Shown piece by piece: positions 1 through 6,989 of a DNA stretch of 64,000 bases (position 1 is the stretch's first letter; the number at the start of each line of letters is the position of its first letter). The notes beneath the pieces are model-generated. The model was not told the origin of the DNA. It saw only the letters and a list, made by a program, of their open reading frames with translations, and made no database searches. The position numbers were made by a program, and so were the translations under genes. The stretch covers positions 477,961 through 541,960 of the forward strand of contig NZ_JADKYB010000004.1 of the NCBI RefSeq assembly GCF_016918855.1. Reading direction: 5' to 3'. Source of the stretch: Actinacidiphila acididurans. Its GTDB lineage: Bacteria > Actinomycetota > Actinomycetes > Streptomycetales > Streptomycetaceae.

Positions 1-8
1 CCGACCGT

Positions 9-27
9 ACTGGACCGCCGGTCCAGT
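9..27. promoter_or_regulatory. Perfect inverted repeat, likely TetR operator
   Basis: The sequence ACTGGACCGCCGGTCCAGT has two perfect 8-bp arms around a 3-bp centre and lies 35 bp before the start codon of the TetR gene. Size, symmetry and position fit an autoregulatory TetR-family operator. A divergent target gene may lie left of the window edge, which cannot be seen. Confidence 0.6.
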
Positions 28-61
28 TGTCCAGGCATCAAAGGGAGCGCAGGGAGCCGTC

Positions 62-694
62 ATGCCGCCAGCAGCACGCCAGGAACGCGCCGACGCGGCC
101 CGCAACAGGCAGGCGATCCTGCGGGCCACCGAGGAACTGCTGGCCGAGCACCGGCCCGAGGAGATCTCGATGGAGCGGGTCGCGGCGGCCGCCGGGGTCG
201 GCAAGGGCACGGTCTTCCACCGGTTCGGCAGCCGGACCGGCCTGATGCGCGAACTGATGCTGCAACGCGTGCTGGCACTGCACGAGCAGGTCACCGACGG
301 CCCGCCGCCGCTCGGTCCCGGCGCGCCGCCCCGGGACCGGCTGCTGGCCTTCCTCGACGCCGTGGCCGCGGTACTCGGCCGCAACAAGCGGCTGATGGCC
401 GCGCTCGGCCACGCCGAGAGCACCGAGCGGCAGGGCGGCGACCGGCACGGCTCCCAGGACGCCCACGCCGACCGCTCCCCCGGGTCGGTCTACTCCTTCT
501 GGCACGGCCACATCGCCGGCCTGCTGGCCGAGGCGAACCCGGAACTGGACGCCGATCTGCACGCCTATCTGATCATCGCCGCCTTCCACAGCCCCGCCGT
601 GCTCGATCTCCTGGACGCGGGCGAGGCCGACCGGCTCGCCCGCGCCCTGCGCCGGTCCGCGGCCGCGCTGCTGGACGCCCCCGGGAGCGAGTGA
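62..694 (+). CDS. TetR/AcrR family transcriptional regulator
   Basis: This 210-residue protein has a TetR-type N-terminal helix-turn-helix at about residues 15-60, with the recognition stretch VAAAAGVGKGTVFHRFGSR. The rest is a helical ligand-binding and dimerisation domain ending in an alanine-rich helix. ATG 62 is preceded at good spacing by GGGAG. The length is typical of the family. It likely represses its own promoter and perhaps a divergent gene outside the window through the palindrome just upstream. The ligand cannot be told from the sequence. A gap of about 220 bp separates it from the next gene, so co-transcription is uncertain. Confidence 0.9.
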   Translation: MPPAARQERADAARNRQAILRATEELLAEHRPEEISMERVAAAAGVGKGTVFHRFGSRTGLMRELMLQRVLALHEQVTDGPPPLGPGAPPRDRLLAFLDAVAAVLGRNKRLMAALGHAESTERQGGDRHGSQDAHADRSPGSVYSFWHGHIAGLLAEANPELDADLHAYLIIAAFHSPAVLDLLDAGEADRLARALRRSAAALLDAPGSE

Positions 695-854
695 GAGCGG
701 GCCGCGGGTGCCGTGCACATGCAGGCGAGTGAGCCGGGGGCGCGCGCCCGGCGTACGCCCGTCTTGATCATCTGCGCCCCGTGCACCCCTTTCCACCCGT
801 CCAGTCGCCCCTTGCAACGCTTTGAGTACAGACGTTTCAACCCGGCGGATTCGC

Positions 855-884
855 GTGAAGTACGCAGTGCGCCAGGGGTAATCT
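855..884 (+). promoter_or_regulatory. Candidate promoter of the Crp/Fnr-type gene
   Basis: TAATCT at 879-884 matches the actinobacterial -10 pattern TANNNT. The -35 region (GTGAAG at 855-860, spacer 18) is weak. Transcription would start near 891, leaving a short leader with a GGAG ribosome-binding site ahead of ATG 916. Confidence 0.35.
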
Positions 885-915
885 GGCCGCCCTTCGCAGC
901 CGGGTGGAGAAACGG

Positions 916-1611
916 ATGGGGTTATTCGGGGAACGCCAGGCCTTCCTGGACAGGCTGAGCACCGCCGACCGCACGGCGCTGCGCGCGCTGGGCGCCACGC
1001 GGTCGTACGAGGCACGCGAGCACCTGGTCGACGAGGGCGAGCGGACCAGTTTCGTGGTGGTGCTGCTGTCCGGCTGGTGCGCGGTGCGGCGGTCCACCGA
1101 CCGCGGCGAACTGATCCTTGCGCTGCGCCAGCAGGGCGAGCTGATCGGCGAGATGGCCGCCCTCGACCACCGGCCGCGCAGCGCCACGGTGAGCGCGCTG
1201 GGCCCGGTCGACGCGCTGATCGTGCCCGCCCCGCGGTTCCGCGGTTTCATGGCCGCCCGGCCCTACGTCACCGGCCTGGTGATGGCCCAGCTCACCGAGC
1301 GGCTGCGCAGCGCCGACGACGAGCGCCGGGCGCTGGCCTCCACCACCGTGCTGGAACGGCTGGCCGCCTGCCTGGTGGAACTGGCCGACCGCACCGGCCG
1401 GCCGGAGGGCGACTCGGTCGCGATCCGGCTGCCGCTGTCGCAGAGCGAGATCGCAGCCGCGGTCGGCGCCACCCGCGAGGCGGTCGCCAAGGCCCTGCGG
1501 CTGCTGCGCGAGGAAGGCCTGGTCCGCACCGGCCCCGGCTCCCTGGTGGTCGCCGACATCGCCCCGCTGCGGCTGCTCGGCGGCGAGGAGGAGGCCGCCG
1601 GCGGCCCCTGA
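916..1611 (+). CDS. Crp/Fnr family transcriptional regulator
   Basis: This 231-residue protein has an N-terminal cyclic-nucleotide-binding fold (about residues 10-125) and a C-terminal winged helix (about 170-215; recognition stretch LSQSEIAAAVGATREAVAKA). The phosphate-binding cassette is intact: GEM at 78-80 followed by PRSAT with Arg88. In known CRP-like proteins this pattern binds cAMP or cGMP. No cysteine cluster typical of Fnr iron-sulfur sensing is present. ATG 916 is preferred because GGAG sits 6 nt upstream; an in-frame GTG at 904 is the alternative. The gene lies 347 bp ahead of a nucleotidyl cyclase-like gene on the same strand, so a functional link through a cyclic nucleotide is possible but only inferred. 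Confidence 0.88.
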   Translation: MGLFGERQAFLDRLSTADRTALRALGATRSYEAREHLVDEGERTSFVVVLLSGWCAVRRSTDRGELILALRQQGELIGEMAALDHRPRSATVSALGPVDALIVPAPRFRGFMAARPYVTGLVMAQLTERLRSADDERRALASTTVLERLAACLVELADRTGRPEGDSVAIRLPLSQSEIAAAVGATREAVAKALRLLREEGLVRTGPGSLVVADIAPLRLLGGEEEAAGGP

Positions 1612-1958
1612 CATCTTTCTGACGGCACGTCAGCCATCGTTGTGTAAACGGCTACAGCGCAGCCGCCGCACCAGGAGGACAGTCGCATACGGCGGGGCCG
1701 ACCGAGGAGGGGCGGCCGGTCCCGCCCCCGGCCCGCGAGACGGGCCCCGCGCCGAACCGGCCACCGGGCAGGCGCAGCGACCGCACACCGGCGCACCCGG
1801 GGCACGCGGGCCCCGCAACCCCCGCGCGCGCACGGCTCGTACGTACCACCGGGCCGCGCACCGGCCGAGTACGGCCACGGCACCGACGCACCACGTACGG
1901 CACGGCACAGCAGAGCACGTACGACCGGCAGGACAGCGGGGAGAGGCGAGGGCACACC
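1612..1958. other. 347-bp intergenic leader of the cyclase operon
   Basis: No convincing gene is present. The segment begins with a perfect inverted repeat at 1619-1633 (CTGACGGCACGTCAG, 6-bp arms), which could be an operator or a weak transcription stop after the Crp/Fnr gene. Several CGTACG-type palindromic words follow. Just before ATG 1959 a purine-rich GGGGAGAGGCGAGGG tract provides the ribosome-binding site. I could not identify a clear -35/-10 pair. Confidence 0.5.
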
Positions 1959-2780
1959 ATGCAGGGCGAGGCCGGATACGGATTCATCATCAGCCTGGAC
2001 ACACAGGGGTCGGGCGCGGTGCCCGACCCCCAGCGGCCCGCGCTGCGCAACCGGATCTACGAGGTGGCCGAGGGCGCCTTCGAGCGGGCCGGGCTCGCGG
2101 AGGAGGTGCTGTTCCAGGAGGACCGCGGCGACGGCATCCTCGCGGTGGTCGAGCCGCGGCGCACCGAGCGGGTCGCCGGGGAGTGGGTGGAGCACCTGCA
2201 CCAGAACCTGCGCGCCGCCAACGCCGGGGCCGCCCGGCCGCTGCGGCTGCGGGTGGGACTGGCGGTCGGGCCGGTGACGCCCGACGGGCACGGCTTCTCC
2301 GGCGCCGCGGTGGACCTGGCCTGCCGGATCGGCAACTGCGCCGAGGCCAAGCGGGTGCTGGCCGCCGCCGAGGGCGCGCCGCTGCTGATCGCGGTCACCG
2401 ACGGGCTCTACCAGGACGTGATCGCGCCCGGCGGCCGGTGGATCGAGCCCGACCACTACCGGCAGTACACGACCGAGCTGCCGGAAGGCCCGTACCGGCC
2501 CTGGTTCATGGTGCCGGGACGGCAGACACCGCCGCTCCCCGGGGAGGGGGACGCGCCCGCCGTCGGGGAGGCGGACGCGCAAGCGGGGGCCGGGGAGCGG
2601 CGGGCCCCCACCGGTGCAGGCCAGACGCGTGAGGGCCGGACCGGTGAGGGTCAGACCGGTGACGGGAACAGCGGCGGGGACCACTTCCACTTCGGGCCGG
2701 TCACGCACGACGGCTCGGGATCGATCCTCCAGGGCCAATTCGGCGACATCACCTTCGACCACCGGGGCGGTGAGCGATGA
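1959..2780 (+). CDS. Class III nucleotidyl cyclase-like protein (candidate Pycsar-type cyclase)
   Basis: This 273-residue soluble protein has a single cyclase-like domain at about residues 5-185. The two predicted metal-binding aspartates are visible: Asp14 in ISLDTQGSG and Asp58 in EDRGDGILA. The later signature (RLRVGLAVGPV, then GFSGAAVDLACRIGNCAEA) retains the transition-state Arg123, while the usual Asn is Asp119. At the base-selecting position four residues before Asp58 there is Glu54. Adenylate cyclases carry Lys and guanylate cyclases carry Glu there, so the product nucleotide is open. A low-complexity linker (190-238) leads to a glycine-rich hydrophobic tail at 241-268 resembling the small adhesive or amyloid-type motifs of actinobacterial conflict proteins. 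The stop overlaps the next start (ATGA), so translation is coupled. The role as signal generator for the downstream membrane effector is inferred. Confidence 0.75.
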   Translation: MQGEAGYGFIISLDTQGSGAVPDPQRPALRNRIYEVAEGAFERAGLAEEVLFQEDRGDGILAVVEPRRTERVAGEWVEHLHQNLRAANAGAARPLRLRVGLAVGPVTPDGHGFSGAAVDLACRIGNCAEAKRVLAAAEGAPLLIAVTDGLYQDVIAPGGRWIEPDHYRQYTTELPEGPYRPWFMVPGRQTPPLPGEGDAPAVGEADAQAGAGERRAPTGAGQTREGRTGEGQTGDGNSGGDHFHFGPVTHDGSGSILQGQFGDITFDHRGGER

Positions 2781-5086
2781 GCGGCGAGGGCGGGGCACAG
2801 GGCGGCGGCGCGCCGGGCGCGGGCGCCGGGGCGGCGGCCAGAGGAGGCGCGGCGCCCGGCGGCGGGGCCGGACCCGCGCCGAACGCCGGCCAGGGCGGCG
2901 CGGGCGCCGGCGGCGCGCAGGCCCCCGGCCCCGGCGGAAAGCCCGGCCCGAAGCCGGGCGGCGGGGCCGAGGAGCCCGCGCGGCCGGCCGCGGAGGAGGG
3001 CCTGTTCGGTGCCGCCGACGCCGACTCCTCGGGGAAGGAGGGCCGGGCCGGGGCCACCGTCGCCGCCACCCGGATCGCCCGCGAGTCCCGGGCGGCCTTC
3101 TCGCTGCACGACGCGAGCACGTACATCGGCGGCTCGATCGGCTCGGTCAACTTCCAGCTCGGCGGCGCGGTGCAGACCCTGCTGGCCGGGCCGGTGCCGG
3201 ACGAGGAACTGCGCCGGCTGCGCCGCCGGTTCACCAAGCCGCCCGGCTACGACGAGTTCAAGCGCCGGCTGGCCGCCGACCGGCTGCTGGTCCTGTCCGG
3301 CCAGCCCGGCACCGGCCGCATGCACACCGCGCTGTCGCTGCTCGACGACGTCAGCCACGGCAAGGTCGCCCGGCTCGACCCCGGCTCGGACCTGACCGCG
3401 CTCGGCGCCGACAGCGGCGCCGTCGAGACCGGCCACGGCTACGCCCTGGAGCCCGACGGCGGCCGGCTGCCCGAGGAACTCCACCTGGACCGGCTGTGCA
3501 AGCTGCTCGGCGAACGCGACGCCTACGCGGTGCTGCTGGCCGTACCCGACCCGGGCGACCCCGGCTCGGGCCGCGGCCGCTACCACCGGGCGCACGAGCC
3601 GGCCGACCCCGACGCCGTCCGCGACGCGCACCTGGCCGCCGAGCTCGACAAGGAGCCGCCCGAGCGCCGGCAGGAGGCGCTGCTGGTCGCCGCCCGGCCG
3701 CGGATCAGGGCCGCGCTGGGCCTGGACGGCCTGCTGCCCGCCGAGGCCGCGCTGCTGGCCCGCCTGCTGGCCCGGCACGTCACCGGCGAGCTGACCGAGG
3801 ACCGGCTGGTCGCGCGGTGCCAGGGCTTCGCGGTGGACCAGGTACGGCAGTGGTTCGCCGGCGGCGCGCGGGCCGAGTCGCTGCCGGCACTGCGCGACGC
3901 CGCGTACCGGATCGCACTCGCGGTCTTCGGCGGCAGCTCCTTCAGCATCGTCGCCGAGGCCGCCGAACAGCTCGCCTGGGAACTGGCGGTGACCATCGAG
4001 CCGGAACGCGTCACCGGCCGGCCGCTGCTCAGCGACGGCCTGGAGGCCCGGCTCGCCTCGGCCCGCGCCGTCGTGGAGACCCGGCCGCAGCCGGTGGTCG
4101 CCGGGCAGGACATCCCGGTACGGACGGTACGGTTCCGCGGCGAGCGGCTGGCGCCCGCGCTGCTGGCCCACCTGTGGGAGCACCACCACAACATGCGCGC
4201 CCCGGTGCTGCGCTGGCTGGACTCGCTGTGCCAGGACCGCCGCGAGGACGTGTGGACCAGGGCCGCCGTGGTGGCCGGCGAGCTGTGCCGGCACGACTGC
4301 GCGCACACCCTCAGCGACCTGCTGATCCCGATGGCCGAGGCCGAACAGGCCCGGCGCGGGCTGTTCGTGGCCACCGCGCTGGAGAGCGTACTGACCGACG
4401 CGCAGGTCGGGACGGCCCTGCGGACCCTGGTCACCTCCTGGGGCGAGTCCGCGGACGTCAACCAGCGCTGGACGGCGGCAGCCGTGCTCAGCCGCGGCAC
4501 CGCCACCGCGGGCGTCGCCGAGGCGCTGGGCCGGCTGGGCCGGATCGGCACCTGGGAGGAGGGCCGGCTGCGGGTGGTCGCCGGGGAGAGCGTGGTGCAC
4601 CTGGCGGGGGCCGGCCCGGGGCGCGAGCCGCTGGCCCGGATCCGCACCTGGCTGGGCGACAACCGCCGGCACCACCAGGACCTGGGGCTGGTCACCACCG
4701 TGCTGCTGGCCGAGTTCCTGGTCGAGCAGCTGTGGAACCCGGCGCCCGAACTGGCCGGGCGGGAGAAGTGGCCGCTGCCGCTCGCCCTGGCCGCCGTCCA
4801 CCCGGAGCGCGCCCCCGAGATCGCCGGGCTGATCTGGACGGCCCTGAACACCAGCCGCTCGTACGAGGCCGCGCTGGACGCGGTCGCCGAATGGCTGCGC
4901 ACCTGCCGCGGCACCCCGTGGGAGGGCGAACTGCTGCGGTTCCTGCCGCTGCTGGCACTGACCGCCGACGACCGGCAGCGACTGCTGTCACTGATCAAGG
5001 AGCTGGCCGAGGATCCCGACGATCCCGTGGGCCAGGAGCAGACCCGCCGGCTGCGGCAGGCGGTCACGGAAGTGGGGATTCGATGA
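2777..5086 (+). CDS. NTPase-like protein with degenerate P-loop and helical-repeat C-terminus
   Basis: This 769-residue protein starts in the ATGA overlap with the cyclase gene. Residues 1-90 are Gly/Ala/Pro-rich and probably disordered. A short motif at 114-131 (STYIGGSIGSVNFQLGG) echoes the tail of the cyclase. A P-loop-like element follows at 175-182, GQPGTGRM, where the Walker A lysine is Arg181 and the next residue is Met instead of Ser/Thr. A hydrophobic strand ending VPD at 251-258 could be Walker B. The C-terminal half is leucine- and alanine-rich, predicted helical, with HEAT/ARM-like character. I see no nuclease or TIR domain. It may be a STAND-like sensor or regulator of the operon. 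ATP hydrolysis is doubtful given the lost lysine. The family is otherwise unrecognised. Confidence 0.7.
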   Translation: MSGEGGAQGGGAPGAGAGAAARGGAAPGGGAGPAPNAGQGGAGAGGAQAPGPGGKPGPKPGGGAEEPARPAAEEGLFGAADADSSGKEGRAGATVAATRIARESRAAFSLHDASTYIGGSIGSVNFQLGGAVQTLLAGPVPDEELRRLRRRFTKPPGYDEFKRRLAADRLLVLSGQPGTGRMHTALSLLDDVSHGKVARLDPGSDLTALGADSGAVETGHGYALEPDGGRLPEELHLDRLCKLLGERDAYAVLLAVPDPGDPGSGRGRYHRAHEPADPDAVRDAHLAAELDKEPPERRQEALLVAARPRIRAALGLDGLLPAEAALLARLLARHVTGELTEDRLVARCQGFAVDQVRQWFAGGARAESLPALRDAAYRIALAVFGGSSFSIVAEAAEQLAWELAVTIEPERVTGRPLLSDGLEARLASARAVVETRPQPVVAGQDIPVRTVRFRGERLAPALLAHLWEHHHNMRAPVLRWLDSLCQDRREDVWTRAAVVAGELCRHDCAHTLSDLLIPMAEAEQARRGLFVATALESVLTDAQVGTALRTLVTSWGESADVNQRWTAAAVLSRGTATAGVAEALGRLGRIGTWEEGRLRVVAGESVVHLAGAGPGREPLARIRTWLGDNRRHHQDLGLVTTVLLAEFLVEQLWNPAPELAGREKWPLPLALAAVHPERAPEIAGLIWTALNTSRSYEAALDAVAEWLRTCRGTPWEGELLRFLPLLALTADDRQRLLSLIKELAEDPDDPVGQEQTRRLRQAVTEVGIR

Positions 5087-6360
5087 CGCACAACAACTGG
5101 CAGGCGCAGGGGCCGGGCGGCAGAGCACCGCAGAACCAGGAGGTGGAACTGCCGCTGCACCTGCGGGGGCCGTTCCTGCGGGAGTTCGTGCCGCAGTCCT
5201 CGTACAAGCACCACGGGGCGCAGATCGCCTCGGTGGTCTTCTACAAGAACGGCGGCTACAGCATCATCACGGTGCGCGGCCGGCAGAACGTCAACAAGCC
5301 GGTGTTCGGCGGTCCGGGCTCGGTGTGCCACATCGCCCGCGGGCGGCACCAGGTGTCCTTCGAGATGGAGCTGCCGACCCTCGGCGACCAGGCGAACTTC
5401 CTGTGCGCGGTGGACGTCAACTGGGAGGTCAAGGACTTCCACCTGACCGCGGAGAAGCGGGTGGTGGACGTGGAGCAGATGCTGCGGCCGCCGCTGCTGG
5501 CCCGGCTGCGGATGATCACCCGCAGGCACCGGCTGGACGGCGCGCAGCACGCCGACGAGGCGATCCAGGCCGAACTGGCCGGCGGCCACTGGGACGACTT
5601 CGGCGCCGAGATCGGCCTGACCACCCAGGTGTTCGTCCGGATCGACCTCGGCCGGGCCGCCGCCGACCACAACCAGGCGCTGACGCAGGTCGGCTACAAC
5701 GCGACCGTGCAGTCCGCGCTGGACCAGGCCGCGCAGGCCCGGGTCCAGGCCAACCTGCCCGCGGCCCGCCAGCTCATCGAGGCCGGGGAGGCGCAGCACT
5801 ACGCCCACCTGCTCGCCGCCGACCCCGGCCGCGCGGCCGACATCCTCGGCGCGCTCCAGGCGCAGGCCAAGGAGCAGCGGCAGGGCGCCCTGGAGTACCT
5901 GACCCGCCTCATCGACCAGGGCGTCGTCCAGCGCCATCAGGTCGAGGGCCAGGTGCAGATGCTCATCGACTACGCGCGTTCGGTGGGCGGCACCGCCTTC
6001 CCCGGCCTCACCCAGCCGGCCACCGCGCTGCCCGTACCGCCGGTCGCCCCGGCCGCCTCCGTGCCGCCGGCTCCGCCGGTGATTCCGGCGTCCGACATCC
6101 CGCCGGCCGCTCCGGTGGCGCCCACGGTCCCGATGACGGCCGTGCCCGCCGACCTGCCGCCGATGCCGCCGGTCCCGCCGACGCCGCCCGCCGCGCAGAC
6201 GGCCGAGCTGCCGCCGCTGGACCTGAGCGCGCTGGGCGAGGCGGCGGCGAAGGTGGCGGCCGTGCAGGACGCCGCACCGGGTACGGCCAATGGTTCCGGT
6301 ACGGCGAACGGTTCGGGCGCGACGGTGGAGGGAGCGACCGTGGATGGGCAGGGCGGCTGA
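5083..6360 (+). CDS. SPFH/band-7-like protein with proline-rich tail
   Basis: This 425-residue protein starts in an ATGA overlap with the previous stop. Residues about 25-190 have the alternating strand/helix texture of an SPFH (prohibitin/stomatin) domain, for example FLCAVDVNWEVKDFHLTAEK followed by a run of helices. Residues 190-300 are alanine- and glutamine-rich and likely coiled coil. Residues 315-390 are a Pro/Ala/Val-rich linker, and the end carries short GTANGSG repeats. No N-terminal membrane helix is visible, unlike canonical stomatins, so membrane contact would need a partner, perhaps the small membrane protein encoded next. SPFH proteins scaffold membrane microdomains, so a scaffold role here is inferred. 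The SPFH assignment is by eye and moderate. Confidence 0.6.
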   Translation: MTHNNWQAQGPGGRAPQNQEVELPLHLRGPFLREFVPQSSYKHHGAQIASVVFYKNGGYSIITVRGRQNVNKPVFGGPGSVCHIARGRHQVSFEMELPTLGDQANFLCAVDVNWEVKDFHLTAEKRVVDVEQMLRPPLLARLRMITRRHRLDGAQHADEAIQAELAGGHWDDFGAEIGLTTQVFVRIDLGRAAADHNQALTQVGYNATVQSALDQAAQARVQANLPAARQLIEAGEAQHYAHLLAADPGRAADILGALQAQAKEQRQGALEYLTRLIDQGVVQRHQVEGQVQMLIDYARSVGGTAFPGLTQPATALPVPPVAPAASVPPAPPVIPASDIPPAAPVAPTVPMTAVPADLPPMPPVPPTPPAAQTAELPPLDLSALGEAAAKVAAVQDAAPGTANGSGTANGSGATVEGATVDGQGG

Positions 6361-6871
6361 TCCTCAGGCCGGCCCGGACGCGCCCGTGCCGGACGCCTCC
6401 CTTTACGTCGCGGAGCGGCTGCTGGCCGTCGTCCGCGACGATCTGGCGCGTGCGGACACGAAGGCCGCGGTGCTGCTGTCCGGGGCCCTGGCGGCCCCCG
6501 CGCTCCTCTTCGGCGGCCAGTGGCCGTGCGGGGGCGCGCTGCGGGCCTGGCCGCCCCTGCTCTGGCCCGCGGCCGCCTTCTGGGCCGCCGGCACGGCCCT
6601 GCTCGTCTGGGCGATCCTGCCGCGTACCCGCACCCTGCGCCCCGGGCCGGGCCTCACCTACTTCGGTGACGCCCGGCCCGGGCTGGACCCCGCCGACCTC
6701 CTGCGCGAAGTGGCCGCCGCCGGGCTGGACCGCGTGGGGTGGCTCATGACGCAGTTCGTGGACATCAGCGGGATCCTCACGACGAAGTTCCGCTGCATGC
6801 GGTGGGGTATGTGCTGCCTCGCCCTCGGCCTGGCGCTCGCCGCGATCGGACTCGGGTTCGGGACAAGCTGA
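6344..6871 (+). CDS. Small membrane protein resembling the PycTM effector of Pycsar systems
   Basis: This 175-residue protein starts at ATG 6344, with GGAGGGAG upstream, inside the end of the SPFH-like gene. It has three apparent hydrophobic segments at about 41-57, 70-92 and 155-173. A cytoplasmic helix precedes the first and carries ADTKAA at 37-42, followed by LLS. A second amphipathic helix ends in FVDISGILTTKFRCMRWG before the last segment. The DTKA motif, the hydrophobic hairpin and the later I-x-x-K-x-x-x-x-R helix fit the PycTM family, where a cyclic pyrimidine nucleotide triggers membrane damage and abortive infection. Partnership with the first gene of the operon supports this. The alternative is an unrelated small integral membrane protein. 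Confidence 0.65.
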   Translation: MGRAADPQAGPDAPVPDASLYVAERLLAVVRDDLARADTKAAVLLSGALAAPALLFGGQWPCGGALRAWPPLLWPAAAFWAAGTALLVWAILPRTRTLRPGPGLTYFGDARPGLDPADLLREVAAAGLDRVGWLMTQFVDISGILTTKFRCMRWGMCCLALGLALAAIGLGFGTS

Positions 6872-6893
6872 AGGGGCGCGGACTCTGCGGCAA

Positions 6894-6966
6894 CCAGCTC
6901 GGGAGGTTCTGCGCATTGCCGAGTGCAGATCCGTTGTGGCTGGTCGCGCAGTTCCCCGCGCCCCTT
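6894..6966. repeat. Dispersed palindromic repeat, copy a
   Basis: This 73-bp element lies between the converging cyclase operon and nuoN. Near-identical copies occur at 34401-34474, 48249-48324 and 59535-59607, with a shorter one at 60452-60490. It runs from CCAGCTCGGG to CGCAGTTCCCCGCGCCCCTT. An inverted, diverged copy of its end (AAGGGGCGCGG at 6871-6881) lies just upstream, so a long stem of 11 perfect base pairs can form. It may act as a two-way transcription stop. Confidence 0.75.
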
Positions 6967-6989
6967 CTGTGTTAGGTGCTCCCGCTACC

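Noticed and set aside
1640..2632. Plus-strand frame overlapping the cyclase gene
   Set aside because: Low-complexity Arg/Gly/Ala composition; the 1959-2780 frame has cyclase motifs.
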